A stretch of 64,000 bases of DNA from the NCBI RefSeq assembly GCF_005047635.1, contig NZ_SUKC01000003.1, forward strand, positions 186,001 through 250,000. Direction: 5' to 3'. Origin of the DNA: Arthrobacter sp. CAU 1506. GTDB lineage: Bacteria > Actinomycetota > Actinomycetes > Actinomycetales > Micrococcaceae. A program made the translations under genes and the position numbers. Positions within the stretch are counted from its first letter, which is position 1; every line of letters begins with the position of its first letter. This document shows, one piece after another, positions 1-7,788 of the stretch. A model generated the notes under the pieces. That model worked only from the letters and a program-made list of their open reading frames with translations, ran no database searches and was not told the DNA's origin.

Positions 1-344
1 TGAATCGGATTCCGGATGCCGTCGGGCAGTTCTCGCAGTGGTTGATTTCGAACAAGGCGGGTCGGCTGCTGACCGGACTGGCCGCCCCGCTGGACCTGAA
101 GATGATGAACTGGGTGGCCCGGGCCGACGAACTGCAGGTGCCGACACTGATCGTGCACAGCGAGAACGACGACTTCGTGCCCTACGGGCCGTCCGCGGCG
201 CTGGCCGAGAAGAACCCGCTGGTCACCTTCGAGCGATTCAGCGGAGCCGGGCATACCCGGGAATGGAACGTGGACCCCGAACGCTGGGAGCGCGTGGTCA
301 CGTCCTTCCTGGGCCGCGTGTTGAACCCGGCGGGTCAGCGCTAG
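1..344 (+). CDS. Alpha/beta hydrolase, C-terminal fragment (5' end outside window)
   Basis: The reading frame is open from base 3, so only the last ~113 codons are present. The fragment carries the acid and histidine elements of an alpha/beta hydrolase: a strand followed by 'IVHSENDDFVP', where the aspartates fit the catalytic-acid position, and 'FSGAGHTREWN' with the likely catalytic His, followed by a C-terminal helix ending in 'VVTSFLGRVL'. The nucleophile elbow lies upstream of the window, so substrate class cannot be judged. It ends in TAG and overlaps by 4 bases the 3' end of the convergent ybaK-type gene, with no room for a terminator between them. Confidence 0.8.
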   Translation, partial: NRIPDAVGQFSQWLISNKAGRLLTGLAAPLDLKMMNWVARADELQVPTLIVHSENDDFVPYGPSAALAEKNPLVTFERFSGAGHTREWNVDPERWERVVTSFLGRVLNPAGQR

Positions 345-832
345 CCCGACTTGATCGGGGCAAGCGCAGCCTGCGTCAGGGCGACCAGATCGTCCGGCGC
401 AATTTCAATGTCCAGGCCGCGGCGCCCGCCGGAGACCAGGATGGTGTCGAAGCCCGGGGCGGTGGAATCCAACACCGTGGGGCTGGCCTGCTTTTGTCCG
501 AGCGGCGAGATGCCGCCCAACACATAGCCTGTGCGCCGCTGGGCCACCTGAGGGTCGGCCATGGCAGCTTTCTTACCGCCCAGGGCTGCGGCGAACTTCT
601 TCAGGTCCAGGCTGGAACTGACCGGCACGATGGCGACCGCCAGCGTTCCGTCCAGCGTGGCCATCAGGGTTTTGAACACACGGTCCGGATCCATGCCCAG
701 CGCCTCGGCGGCCTCCAAGCCGAAACTGGGCGCCGAGGGATCGTGAGAATAACTATGCAGCAGATGCGGAACCCCCGCCCGCTGCAGCAGCGTGGTGGCG
801 GGGGTTCCGGCGGAAGGTTTGTGCTTGGCCAT
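341..832 (-). CDS. ybaK: YbaK/EbsC-type Cys-tRNA(Pro) deacylase
   Basis: This 163-residue protein matches the YbaK family, which hydrolyses Cys mischarged on tRNA-Pro in the cytoplasm. The family signatures are visible: a conserved Lys in 'DRVFKTLMA', the strand 'LAVAIVPVSSSLDLKK', and a glycine-rich 'GYVLGGISPLGQK' loop near the middle. Length is normal for a single-domain YbaK (about 155-165). It is the last gene of a minus-strand operon: its ATG lies 2 bases beyond the stop codon of the sufE-like gene, so the two are almost certainly co-translated. A more general aminoacyl-tRNA deacylase role within the YbaK/ProX superfamily is the only realistic alternative. Confidence 0.9.
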   Translation of the reverse strand: MAKHKPSAGTPATTLLQRAGVPHLLHSYSHDPSAPSFGLEAAEALGMDPDRVFKTLMATLDGTLAVAIVPVSSSLDLKKFAAALGGKKAAMADPQVAQRRTGYVLGGISPLGQKQASPTVLDSTAPGFDTILVSGGRRGLDIEIAPDDLVALTQAALAPIKSG

Positions 833-834
833 GC

Positions 835-1302
835 TCAGGCCGAGGCTGCGCGGAGCTGCCGGGCCTCGGAGATCAGGCGCTTGATCCGGAACAGCATGGC
901 GGACATGCCGCGGATTCGCAGCGGCGTGATCGCACGTGTCAGGCCCAGATGCTCGGCGATGTCGTCCGGAACAGCCAGGATCTGCTGTGCCGGAAGCCCG
1001 TTCAGCCCCTCATGCAGCACGGAGGCGAAGCCCCGGGTGGTCGGAGCTTCCGGCGGTGCAGAGAAATAGATCTGCACGTCCTGGTCCGGGTCATCGCCCA
1101 GCTCAAGGGTCAGGAAGAGCGGCGACTGGCACTCCACCACTTGCTCCAGCAGTTCCGGATGCCCGGCGAAGCGTTCCGGCAGCTCCGGCAGTTCGCGGGA
1201 GAATTCCAGCAGTAGCTGCAGCCTCTCGGCCTCGGTGACCGCCTGGAAATCATCAATAATCTCGGCCAGCGGGGCGGGAATGGTCTGGGGCGACGCGCTC
1301 AT
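835..1302 (-). CDS. SufE-family sulfur acceptor protein
   Basis: This is a 155-residue SufE/CsdE-type protein. These cytosolic proteins accept persulfide sulfur from a cysteine desulfurase and pass it to the Fe-S assembly scaffold. The acceptor Cys is Cys58 in 'VVECQSPLFL', and the family C-terminal helix with 'GMSAMLFRIKRLI' is present. Full length. It sits between a thiosulfate sulfurtransferase and a YbaK deacylase on the same strand. The sulfurtransferase-sufE pair is a known actinobacterial arrangement (sseA next to a SufE gene in mycobacteria), suggesting that sulfane sulfur from the rhodanese may be handed to this protein. No SufS or SufBCD genes are in the window. Confidence 0.88.
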   Translation of the reverse strand: MSASPQTIPAPLAEIIDDFQAVTEAERLQLLLEFSRELPELPERFAGHPELLEQVVECQSPLFLTLELGDDPDQDVQIYFSAPPEAPTTRGFASVLHEGLNGLPAQQILAVPDDIAEHLGLTRAITPLRIRGMSAMLFRIKRLISEARQLRAASA

Positions 1303-1378
1303 CTTCAGTCTTCTTGGGCTCTCTCTAGGGCGGGTTTTCGGTTCGCTGGGTTAACGTCCTGCGCCGAAGGGCTATTCC

Positions 1379-2284
<906 letters not shown>

Positions 2285-2649
2285 GGCAGGACCTTTCTGT
2301 AGCGTGCAGGGGCCGTCGATCACGGCGCGGGACTCCTGTTTAGCCTAACCACCGCAGCCGGCAAATGCTTCCGGGTGTTCACGCCGAGCCATATTCGTCA
2401 CCAGCGCCACACGGAATCCGTTCCCGATGTGGTCGGGCCGGGTTGCCGTGGCCGGGCCGGGTTCTCTATGAGGCCGGGTCGAATTGCCGATGCCGGGCCG
2501 GGTCCTCTGTGTGGCGTGGCCGGGTTCTCGAGGTGGCCGGACCGACACCAACTGCCGCTGATTGGCGCGGGTAGCGTATCGTTTTGCTGGCGGCATTCCG
2601 TCCGCTATGTCTTTGAACCCCATGTCAGGAAAGCAGCGGTAAGCTTCAC
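2285..2649. other. Intergenic region between divergent sulfurtransferase and zapE
   Basis: This 365-base gap must contain the divergent promoters of the sulfurtransferase (minus) and zapE (plus). I see no convincing gene. Its centre holds the degenerate GGCCGGGTTCTC repeat annotated separately. A TATCGT hexamer near 2576 could be a -10 element for zapE. Confidence 0.5.
2430..2538. repeat. Degenerate ~20-bp tandem repeat, core GGCCGGGTTCTC
   Basis: About five imperfect copies of a core close to TGGCCGGGCCGGGTTCTC follow each other at roughly 20-22 base spacing, with variants such as GGCCGGGTCGAATT and GGCCGGGTCCTCTG. The copies make an antisense open frame look like repetitive protein, which I do not accept as coding. 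Confidence 0.6.
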
Positions 2650-3687
2650 GTGCCCAAGATTGAACAGCTTTCACGCCGGACCCCCAGAGTGTCCGTGGAC
2701 GAACTGCTGGCGGGCCTGCACCCGTCGCCGCGCTTCGGTGAGGTGTCCTTTGCCAGTTACCGGCCGGACCCGGCCCAGCCGTCCCAGGCCGCCGCGGTCA
2801 AGGCACTGCAGCACTTTGCCGCTGCCGTGGACCGGCCCAAGCCGAAGGGCCTGAAGAAGCTGTTTGGCGGCGGCAAGCCGGAAAGCCGGGCCGGCATCTA
2901 CCTGGACGGCGGGTTCGGCGTCGGCAAGACGCACCTGCTCGCCTCGCTCTGGCACGCAGTGGACGGGCCGAAGGCCTTCGGTACCTTCGTCGAGTACACC
3001 AACCTGGTGGGTGCACTGTCCTTCCGCAAGACGGTGGAAGCCCTGAGCAGCTACCGCCTGGTTTGCATCGACGAGTTCGAACTGGATGATCCAGGCGACA
3101 CGGTGCTGATGTCGCGGCTGATGCGCGAGCTGGCCGACGCCGGGGTCAAGCTTGCCGCCACGTCCAATACCCTGCCCGGTTCGCTGGGGGAGGGCCGCTT
3201 TGCCGCCGTCGACTTCCAGCGCGAGATCCAGGTGCTGTCCGACCAGTTCGACGTCATCCGGGTGGACGGCGAAGACTACCGGCACCGCGGGCTACCCGCC
3301 GCTCCGGAACCGCTCAGCAACCATGACCTCAAGCGCCGCTTGCACGACTTCGACGGCAAGGTGGTGGCCGCCGACGAATTCTCCGACCTGGTCAATCATC
3401 TGGAAGGCGTGCATCCCAGCCGCTACCGGCAGTTCCTCGACGGCGTGGATGCGGTGGCCTGGCACAACGTCCACACCATTTCCGAACAGGCCCTGGCTTT
3501 GCGGTTCGTGGTGCTGGCCGACCGCCTGTACGACAAGGATGTGCCGATCATCGCCAGCGGTGTGCCGTTCGACCAACTGTTCACACCGGAAATGATGTCC
3601 GGCGGCTACATGAAGAAGTACTTCCGGGCCGTCTCCCGTTTGACCGCGCTGGCCCGAGAAGGCCAGACCGGCGAAGCGGCGGTGTAG
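2650..3687 (+). CDS. zapE: ZapE/AFG1-family ATPase
   Basis: This 345-residue P-loop ATPase is of the AFG1/LACE1/ZapE family. Walker A is 'GGFGVGKTHL' (87-96) and Walker B is 'LVCIDEFE' (137-144), followed by the family-typical 'LDDPGD' and the sensor segment 'LAATSNTLPGSLGEGRFAA'. In proteobacteria ZapE acts on the FtsZ ring; in actinobacteria the role is not established. Length and domain order are normal for the family. I use the GTG at 2650 because homology begins immediately. The gene stands alone and is followed by a strong hairpin shared with the convergent small gene. Confidence 0.9.
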   Translation: MPKIEQLSRRTPRVSVDELLAGLHPSPRFGEVSFASYRPDPAQPSQAAAVKALQHFAAAVDRPKPKGLKKLFGGGKPESRAGIYLDGGFGVGKTHLLASLWHAVDGPKAFGTFVEYTNLVGALSFRKTVEALSSYRLVCIDEFELDDPGDTVLMSRLMRELADAGVKLAATSNTLPGSLGEGRFAAVDFQREIQVLSDQFDVIRVDGEDYRHRGLPAAPEPLSNHDLKRRLHDFDGKVVAADEFSDLVNHLEGVHPSRYRQFLDGVDAVAWHNVHTISEQALALRFVVLADRLYDKDVPIIASGVPFDQLFTPEMMSGGYMKKYFRAVSRLTALAREGQTGEAAV

Positions 3688-3728
3688 GTCCCGGCCGTTC
3701 CCAGGCAAGCACCGCACCTGAACGAAAC

Positions 3729-3760
3729 AGCGCCGCTCTTCAACGAAGAGCGGCGCTTCC
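3729..3760 (+). terminator. Bidirectional hairpin terminator after zapE
   Basis: A perfect 13-bp stem (AGCGCCGCTCTTC at 3729-3741 with GAAGAGCGGCGCT at 3745-3757) closes a 3-base loop and is followed by TTCCTT. It lies between convergent genes and could serve both strands. Confidence 0.8.
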
Positions 3761-3794
3761 TTAATGAAGGAAGAGCGGCGCTGGCTTAATGAAG
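3745..3794. repeat. 25-bp tandem duplication of the terminator right arm
   Basis: The segment 3745-3769 (GAAGAGCGGCGCT plus the 12 bases after it) is repeated at 3770-3794 with two substitutions, and a decayed third copy may follow. Each copy contains a complete right arm for the zapE hairpin, so the left arm has two possible partners. Confidence 0.85.
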
Positions 3795-3849
3795 AAGGGC
3801 GCCGGCGCCGCCTCCCGGCGGTCCGGCACCCTCCTTGGCGTGCTAAGGA

Positions 3850-4104
3850 CTAGTTGGACGAGGGCTTCCCGTCGGACGGCGCCTGGCCACCCGTGCCGCC
3901 GAACGAATCGACGAAGCCGGATGCCTTGGCCTGCAGGCCGTCTACCTGCTCGGAATACTTACCGCCGGTCTTGGTGTCGATGTATCCACCGACGTTGCCG
4001 ACGGCACCCTTGATCGTGTCAGAGTTTTCTCCCACGAGACCGGCTGCCTTGTCCTTGAGTGCTCCTGCCCTGCCCTTGAGCTCGTCAAATAACGACACTG
4101 GCAC
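3850..4104 (-). CDS. MT0933 (Rv0909)-type small antitoxin-like protein
   Basis: This 84-residue, Gly/Lys/Asp-rich protein contains the family signature 'YIDTKTGGKYSEQVDGLQAKA' in part (Asp-x-Lys-Thr-Gly-Gly-Lys-Tyr at about 43-50), preceded by helices 'LFDELKGRAGALKDKAAGLV'. Members of the MT0933 family are labelled antitoxins from the mycobacterial Rv0909-Rv0910 pair. No partner toxin is adjacent here; the neighbours are zapE and tRNA genes. The ATG is preceded by an AAAGGAGGTGCC ribosome site, one of the strongest in the window, so the protein is probably well expressed. A general stress or DNA-associated role is as likely as a toxin-antitoxin role. Confidence 0.75.
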   Translation of the reverse strand: MPVSLFDELKGRAGALKDKAAGLVGENSDTIKGAVGNVGGYIDTKTGGKYSEQVDGLQAKASGFVDSFGGTGGQAPSDGKPSSN

Positions 4105-4178
4105 CTCCTTTCCGACGGGGGGCCTTTCGCCCCTGCCATTCCATCGTAGGCACTTCGCAGCGGGTGCTCAATAGTTTA

Positions 4179-4207
4179 AACAACAAAGGCTCCCGCGAAG
4201 GGGAGCC
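4179..4207 (-). terminator. Rho-independent terminator of the minus-strand tRNA cluster
   Basis: GGCTCCC at 4188-4194 pairs with GGGAGCC at 4201-4207 around a 6-base loop. Read on the minus strand the stem is followed by TTTGTTGTTT, a fair U-tract. Confidence 0.75.
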
Positions 4208-4213
4208 ATCCGA

Positions 4214-4288
4214 TGGTGGGCGATACTGGGATCGAACCAGTGACCTCTTCCGTGTCAGGGAAGCGCGCTACCGCTGCGCCAATCGCCC
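4214..4288 (-). tRNA. tRNA-Val(GAC), distal copy, CCA encoded
   Basis: A complete cloverleaf: acceptor GGGCGAT/ATCGCCC, anticodon loop CTGACAC giving anticodon GAC, T-arm GGTTCGATCC. The 3' CCA is encoded. It is identical in its body to the copy at 4442-4513. Confidence 0.95.
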
Positions 4289-4330
4289 CGGTCTGCCCGA
4301 GGCGGGCGATGGAGGAACTGAAGAAAAAAC

Positions 4331-4407
4331 TGGAGCGGACGACGGGATTCGAACCCGCGACATCCACCTTGGCAAGGTGGTGCTCTAGCCAGCTGAGCTA
4401 CGTCCGC
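4331..4407 (-). tRNA. tRNA-Gly(GCC), distal copy, CCA encoded
   Basis: Acceptor GCGGACG/CGTCCGC, anticodon stem CCACC/GGTGG with loop TTGCCAA giving GCC. CCA is encoded. Its body is identical to the copy at 4691-4764. Confidence 0.95.
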
Positions 4408-4441
4408 GCGAAACGTCCCGGATTACTCCGGTCTGTTTCAG

Positions 4442-4513
4442 TGGGCGATACTGGGATCGAACCAGTGACCTCTTCCGTGTCAGGGAAGCGCGCTACCGCT
4501 GCGCCAATCGCCC
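4442..4513 (-). tRNA. tRNA-Val(GAC), proximal copy, CCA not encoded
   Basis: Same sequence as the tRNA-Val(GAC) at 4214-4288, but the three bases after the discriminator are CTG rather than CCA, so the CCA must be added after transcription. Confidence 0.95.
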
Positions 4514-4558
4514 GTGATCTCTCACGAGATGTGTGCCTGCTTGCCGTGCCACCGCACG

Positions 4559-4629
4559 AGGTGGGGACGGGATTCGAACCCGCGTATACGGCTTTGCAGG
4601 CCGCTGCCTCGCCTCTCGGCCACCCCACC
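4559..4629 (-). tRNA. tRNA-Cys(GCA)
   Basis: Acceptor GGTGGGG/CCCCACC, discriminator U as expected for Cys, anticodon loop CTGCAAA giving GCA, T-arm GGGTTCGAATCCC. CCA is not encoded. Confidence 0.95.
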
Positions 4630-4690
4630 GCGCCTATGGGCTAATGCCCTAGGACCGGCCAGCGACGCTGGCACTAAACAGTGACTTGCG

Positions 4691-4764
4691 AGCGGACGAC
4701 GGGATTCGAACCCGCGACATCCACCTTGGCAAGGTGGTGCTCTAGCCAGCTGAGCTACGTCCGC
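4691..4764 (-). tRNA. tRNA-Gly(GCC), proximal copy, CCA not encoded
   Basis: The first gene of the minus-strand tRNA transcript. Its body is identical to the tRNA-Gly at 4331-4407; the following bases are CGC, not CCA. Confidence 0.95.
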
Positions 4765-5090
4765 AGAAGTTATCCATCACTGTAACCGCGAACCGTTAGT
4801 GGAACCGCTCGCGGCGTCGTTGTGATTTCCAACGAGTAAAAACTCTATAGGACGTTTCGCGCTTCGTCCAATCGGGATCTCCAGCGACTGAAACGCCGGT
4901 GAAACCGGCGTGTCCAAGGGCCCGACGTCGGTACTCCCCAGGGCGGCCGTCGTGCCTCTGCTGCGACCTCCAGTACGACCGCATCAGCCGACATGCAGGC
5001 AGCACGTCCCGCCGATTTTTGATTCTCCGGACCTGTGGGCTAGCATTTCTACACGTTGCAGAAAGCGTTCGGCGCATCGGCAACATGTTG
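4765..5090. other. Divergent tRNA intergenic region
   Basis: This 326-base gap separates the minus-strand tRNA cluster from tRNA-Val(CAC). A minus-strand TACAGT (4779-4784) is a possible -10 for the cluster. The plus-strand promoter of tRNA-Val is annotated separately. I see no credible gene. Confidence 0.5.
5019..5046 (+). promoter_or_regulatory. Predicted promoter of tRNA-Val(CAC)
   Basis: TTGATT at 5019-5024 and TAGCAT at 5041-5046 are separated by 16 bases. Initiation about 7 bases later would leave a ~38-base 5' leader before the mature tRNA. Confidence 0.5.
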
Positions 5091-5165
5091 GGGCGATTGG
5101 CGCAGTGGTAGCGCGCTTCGTTCACACCGAAGAGGTCACTGGTTCGAACCCAGTATCGCCCACCA
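5091..5165 (+). tRNA. tRNA-Val(CAC), CCA encoded
   Basis: Acceptor GGGCGAT/ATCGCCC, anticodon stem CTTCG/CGAAG with loop TTCACAC giving CAC. Encoded CCA at 5163-5165. The body is close to the tRNA-Val(GAC) copies on the other strand, differing mainly in the anticodon stem-loop and T-loop. Confidence 0.95.
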
Positions 5166-5175
5166 CTTCACAACA

Positions 5176-5209
5176 TCCCCGCCAGGCAGCAGCCCGGCCG
5201 GGATTTTTG
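5176..5209 (+). terminator. Terminator of tRNA-Val(CAC)
   Basis: TCCCCGCC (5176-5183) pairs with GGCCGGGA (5196-5203) with one internal mismatch, followed directly by TTTTTG. Confidence 0.65.
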
Positions 5210-5311
5210 TTGTGGGATGCCAAGGACACCAAAGGGTGCCGGTGGCAGCAGGTGGCCGGCAACGGTGGACTGCGGACCGGAACCGTCAGTGGAACCTGAG
5301 AAGATCTCTAT

Positions 5312-6181
5312 ATGACTGCACCACTCCTTGCGCATGCCACCGCCAACGGCCGGATGTACGCGCGCTCCACCTCGGAGCCGCCGTCGGTCCCTTCCATCAC
5401 CACCGTGATCGCGCAGGAGCCGACCACGCTGGACGGCTGGTTCGCGCACATGGCCGCCACCTCGTTGGCCTCGGATGCCCGGTTGGCCGAAGCCGCCGGA
5501 AATCCGGGGCGGCTGCGGACGCTGGCCAAAGAAGCCACGCTGGCGGCCGACCGCTACCGGGACGCGGCGGCGCTGCGCGGCGACCGGGTCCACGGATATT
5601 GCGAACAGGTGGCGCTGCGGGCGCTGGGTAAGGACCATGATGTCGCCGGTGCACGGGAGGCCCTCAAGGCAAACGGGGAAGAAGCTTTCGCCGACAGGTT
5701 CGATGAATGGTGGCAGCTCTACTCTGTCGAGCCGATTGCACCGGAGATCACGGTCTGGAACCAGGAAGTAGGCTACGCCGGCACCCTGGACCTGGTGGCC
5801 CGGATCGGCGGTCGTACCTGCCTGATCGACTTCAAGACCAAGGGGACGGACCGCAACGGCCAGGTCAAGGCGCTCAATGACAAAGTGGTCATGCAGTTGG
5901 TTGCGGGCATGAAGGCCCAGGAATCGCTGGTGGACGGCGCCGCGGGAAGCTGGGAGCCGTGGGCGCACGGCGACGACCCGCTGCTGCTGGGCGTGGCGAT
6001 CGGAGAGACGGAAGTCCGCCCCATGCGGGCCAACCCGGAGGTGCTCCGCTGGCACTGGTACCGGTTCTGCTCGTTGCGGCGTGCCTGGGAGACGCATCTT
6101 CAGGTGTCGGAAGCCGGCCGCGCTCTGCTGCCGATCGCACCGCCGTCGCCGGCACTGCAGGCAGCCCAACAGGCCCACTAA
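5312..6181 (+). CDS. PD-(D/E)XK nuclease-superfamily protein
   Basis: This 289-residue protein is not a well-named family, but it contains a RecB/Cas4-like nuclease core: Asp160 in 'GYAGTLDLVAR' and Asp173-x-Lys175 in 'CLIDFKTKG', the classic metal- and DNA-binding pattern of PD-(D/E)XK enzymes. An upstream helix 'ALRGDRVHGYCEQVAL' (about 88-103) carries the Gly-x-x-x-His element often found in exonuclease forms. No helicase or Fe-S Cys cluster is fused. It lies between a tRNA gene and def, in its own small transcription unit. The nuclease fold call is firm; the substrate is unknown. Related genes are sometimes given unrelated names by automatic annotation, which I would ignore. Confidence 0.65.
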   Translation: MTAPLLAHATANGRMYARSTSEPPSVPSITTVIAQEPTTLDGWFAHMAATSLASDARLAEAAGNPGRLRTLAKEATLAADRYRDAAALRGDRVHGYCEQVALRALGKDHDVAGAREALKANGEEAFADRFDEWWQLYSVEPIAPEITVWNQEVGYAGTLDLVARIGGRTCLIDFKTKGTDRNGQVKALNDKVVMQLVAGMKAQESLVDGAAGSWEPWAHGDDPLLLGVAIGETEVRPMRANPEVLRWHWYRFCSLRRAWETHLQVSEAGRALLPIAPPSPALQAAQQAH

Positions 6182-6244
6182 ACTGGACCGGAACCCAACC
6201 ACTTTCAGCGCCGTCAACGCGGCAGCAGTGAGGACAAGAACTAC

Positions 6245-6841
6245 ATGGCGATCCTGAGCATCCGGATTATCGGCGACCCCGTCCTGCGGACCAAGGCGGA
6301 ACCGGTGACCGAGTTCGGGCCGGAACTGGCCAAGCTGGTAGCGGACATGGACGAAACCATGGAGGACGTCGACGGCGCCGGGCTGGCCGCCCCGCAAATC
6401 GGCGTCAGCCTGCGGGTTTTTACGTTCCGGGTAGGCGGACAAAGGGGCCACGTGGTCAATCCCGTGCTTGGGCTCAGCGAAGACTTCCAAGAAGACGTGG
6501 CCGAAGGCTGCCTGTCTATCCCCGGGCTGGGCTATCCGGTCCGCCGGCGCCGCTGGACCCGGGTCACGGGCCAGGATGTGCACGGCAACCCGGTGGAGTA
6601 CGAAGGCGAAGGCATGCTGGCTCGCTGCTTCCAGCATGAGACCGACCACCTGGACGGCATCCTCTACATCGACCACCTGACCGGCGAGGACCGCAAAAAC
6701 GCGCTGCGGTCCATCCGCAACGCCGGTTATAACGAAGTAGCCGGCGAAACCCAGGCCAAGCGTGCAGCCCACGTCGGTTCAGGCTTCAGCCGCGCAGCGG
6801 CACCGGCACAGACCGGTTCCTTCGGGCAGCCGCTGGCATGA
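6245..6841 (+). CDS. def: Peptide deformylase
   Basis: The 198-residue enzyme removes the formyl group from the N-terminal Met of nascent proteins. All three signature motifs are intact: 'GLAAPQIG' (46-53), 'EGCLSIPG' with metal ligand Cys89, and 'HETDHLDG' with His131, Glu132 and His135. The C-terminal ~35 residues form an Ala/Gly-rich extension beyond the catalytic core, common in actinobacterial Def. It overlaps fmt by 4 bases (ATGA), and together they catalyse the two ends of the N-formyl-methionine cycle. This def-fmt pairing is widely conserved. Confidence 0.96.
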   Translation: MAILSIRIIGDPVLRTKAEPVTEFGPELAKLVADMDETMEDVDGAGLAAPQIGVSLRVFTFRVGGQRGHVVNPVLGLSEDFQEDVAEGCLSIPGLGYPVRRRRWTRVTGQDVHGNPVEYEGEGMLARCFQHETDHLDGILYIDHLTGEDRKNALRSIRNAGYNEVAGETQAKRAAHVGSGFSRAAAPAQTGSFGQPLA

Positions 6842-7788
6842 CGGACGGCGGCAGCGGCTTGCGAGTTCTATTCGCCGGCACGCCTGCGGTGGCGGTACCG
6901 TCCCTCGACCGGCTGGTTCAGGACGGTTTCGAGATCGTGGCAGTGCTCACCCGGGAGGATGCGCCGGTCGGCAGGAAACGGATCCTGACTCCCTCTCCGG
7001 TGGCTGCCCGTGCCGGTGAACTGGGCGTCCCGGTGATCCGGGCCAACCGGATCGACCAGAACGCGATGGAGGCCATCCGGGCGGCCGCTCCGGACGTGGC
7101 CGCCATTGTGGCCTACGGCGGTTTGGTCCCGGAAACAGCCTTGGGGATCCCGCAACACGGCTGGATCAACCTGCACTTTTCGCTGTTGCCCGCGTGGCGC
7201 GGTGCCGCGCCGGTGCAGCATGCCGTCATCAACGGCGACGATGTCACCGGTGCTTCCACCTTCCTGCTGGAAAAGGGCCTGGACACCGGCCCGGTCTACG
7301 GCACCCTGACCGAGGCGCTGCGCCCGGAGGACACCAGCGGCGACGTGCTGGAACGGCTGTCCCGCAGCGGCGCCGTGCTGCTGTCCCAAACCCTGGCGGC
7401 CGTCGGCGCAGGCAAAGCCGCTGCGGTGGCACAAACCGGCGATGTCAGCCTGGCGCCGAAGCTGTCCTTGGAGGACGGGCATATCGACTGGCAGCAGCCG
7501 GCACTCGCCATCCGCCGCCGCATCAACGGTGTGACGCCCGAGCCGGGTGCTTGGACCATGCTGGCGGGGCAGCGATTCAAGCTGGGACCGGTACGGCCGC
7601 GGCCGGAGACCCGGGACTTGCCGCCGGGCGCCGTCAGGCTGCCCGGCGGATCGTCCGCGTCCGCACTGGTGGGTACCGGCTCGCATGCAGTCGAGCTGGA
7701 CAAGGTCCAGCCGGCAGGTAAAAAGATGATGGATGCTGCAGACTGGGCCCGCGGGCTTGGGCAGCGTGAGGATGTGCACTTCGAATGA
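6838..7788 (+). CDS. fmt: Methionyl-tRNA formyltransferase
   Basis: The 316-residue enzyme formylates Met-tRNA(fMet) with 10-formyl-THF. The N-terminal catalytic domain shows Asn111, His113 and the 'SLLPAWRGAAP' loop (115-125), plus Asp149 in 'KGLDTGPV'; the C-terminal OB-like tRNA-binding domain occupies roughly 210-310. Full length. It overlaps def upstream and rsmB downstream by 4 bases each, so the three translation-related genes are translationally coupled. Confidence 0.96.
   Translation: MTDGGSGLRVLFAGTPAVAVPSLDRLVQDGFEIVAVLTREDAPVGRKRILTPSPVAARAGELGVPVIRANRIDQNAMEAIRAAAPDVAAIVAYGGLVPETALGIPQHGWINLHFSLLPAWRGAAPVQHAVINGDDVTGASTFLLEKGLDTGPVYGTLTEALRPEDTSGDVLERLSRSGAVLLSQTLAAVGAGKAAAVAQTGDVSLAPKLSLEDGHIDWQQPALAIRRRINGVTPEPGAWTMLAGQRFKLGPVRPRPETRDLPPGAVRLPGGSSASALVGTGSHAVELDKVQPAGKKMMDAADWARGLGQREDVHFE

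Noticed and set aside
2345-2674. Minus-strand open frame of about 109 codons with repetitive Pro/Arg/Gly peptide
   Set aside because: The repetition comes from the intergenic DNA repeat, and the frame has no ribosome site or homology.
3688-4104. Complete toxin-antitoxin module around the MT0933-type gene
   Set aside because: No candidate toxin frame lies on either side; the flanks are a terminator and tRNA genes.
5168-6772. Long antisense open frame opposite the nuclease-like gene and def
   Set aside because: A high-GC shadow frame; both genes on the plus strand have clear family motifs.
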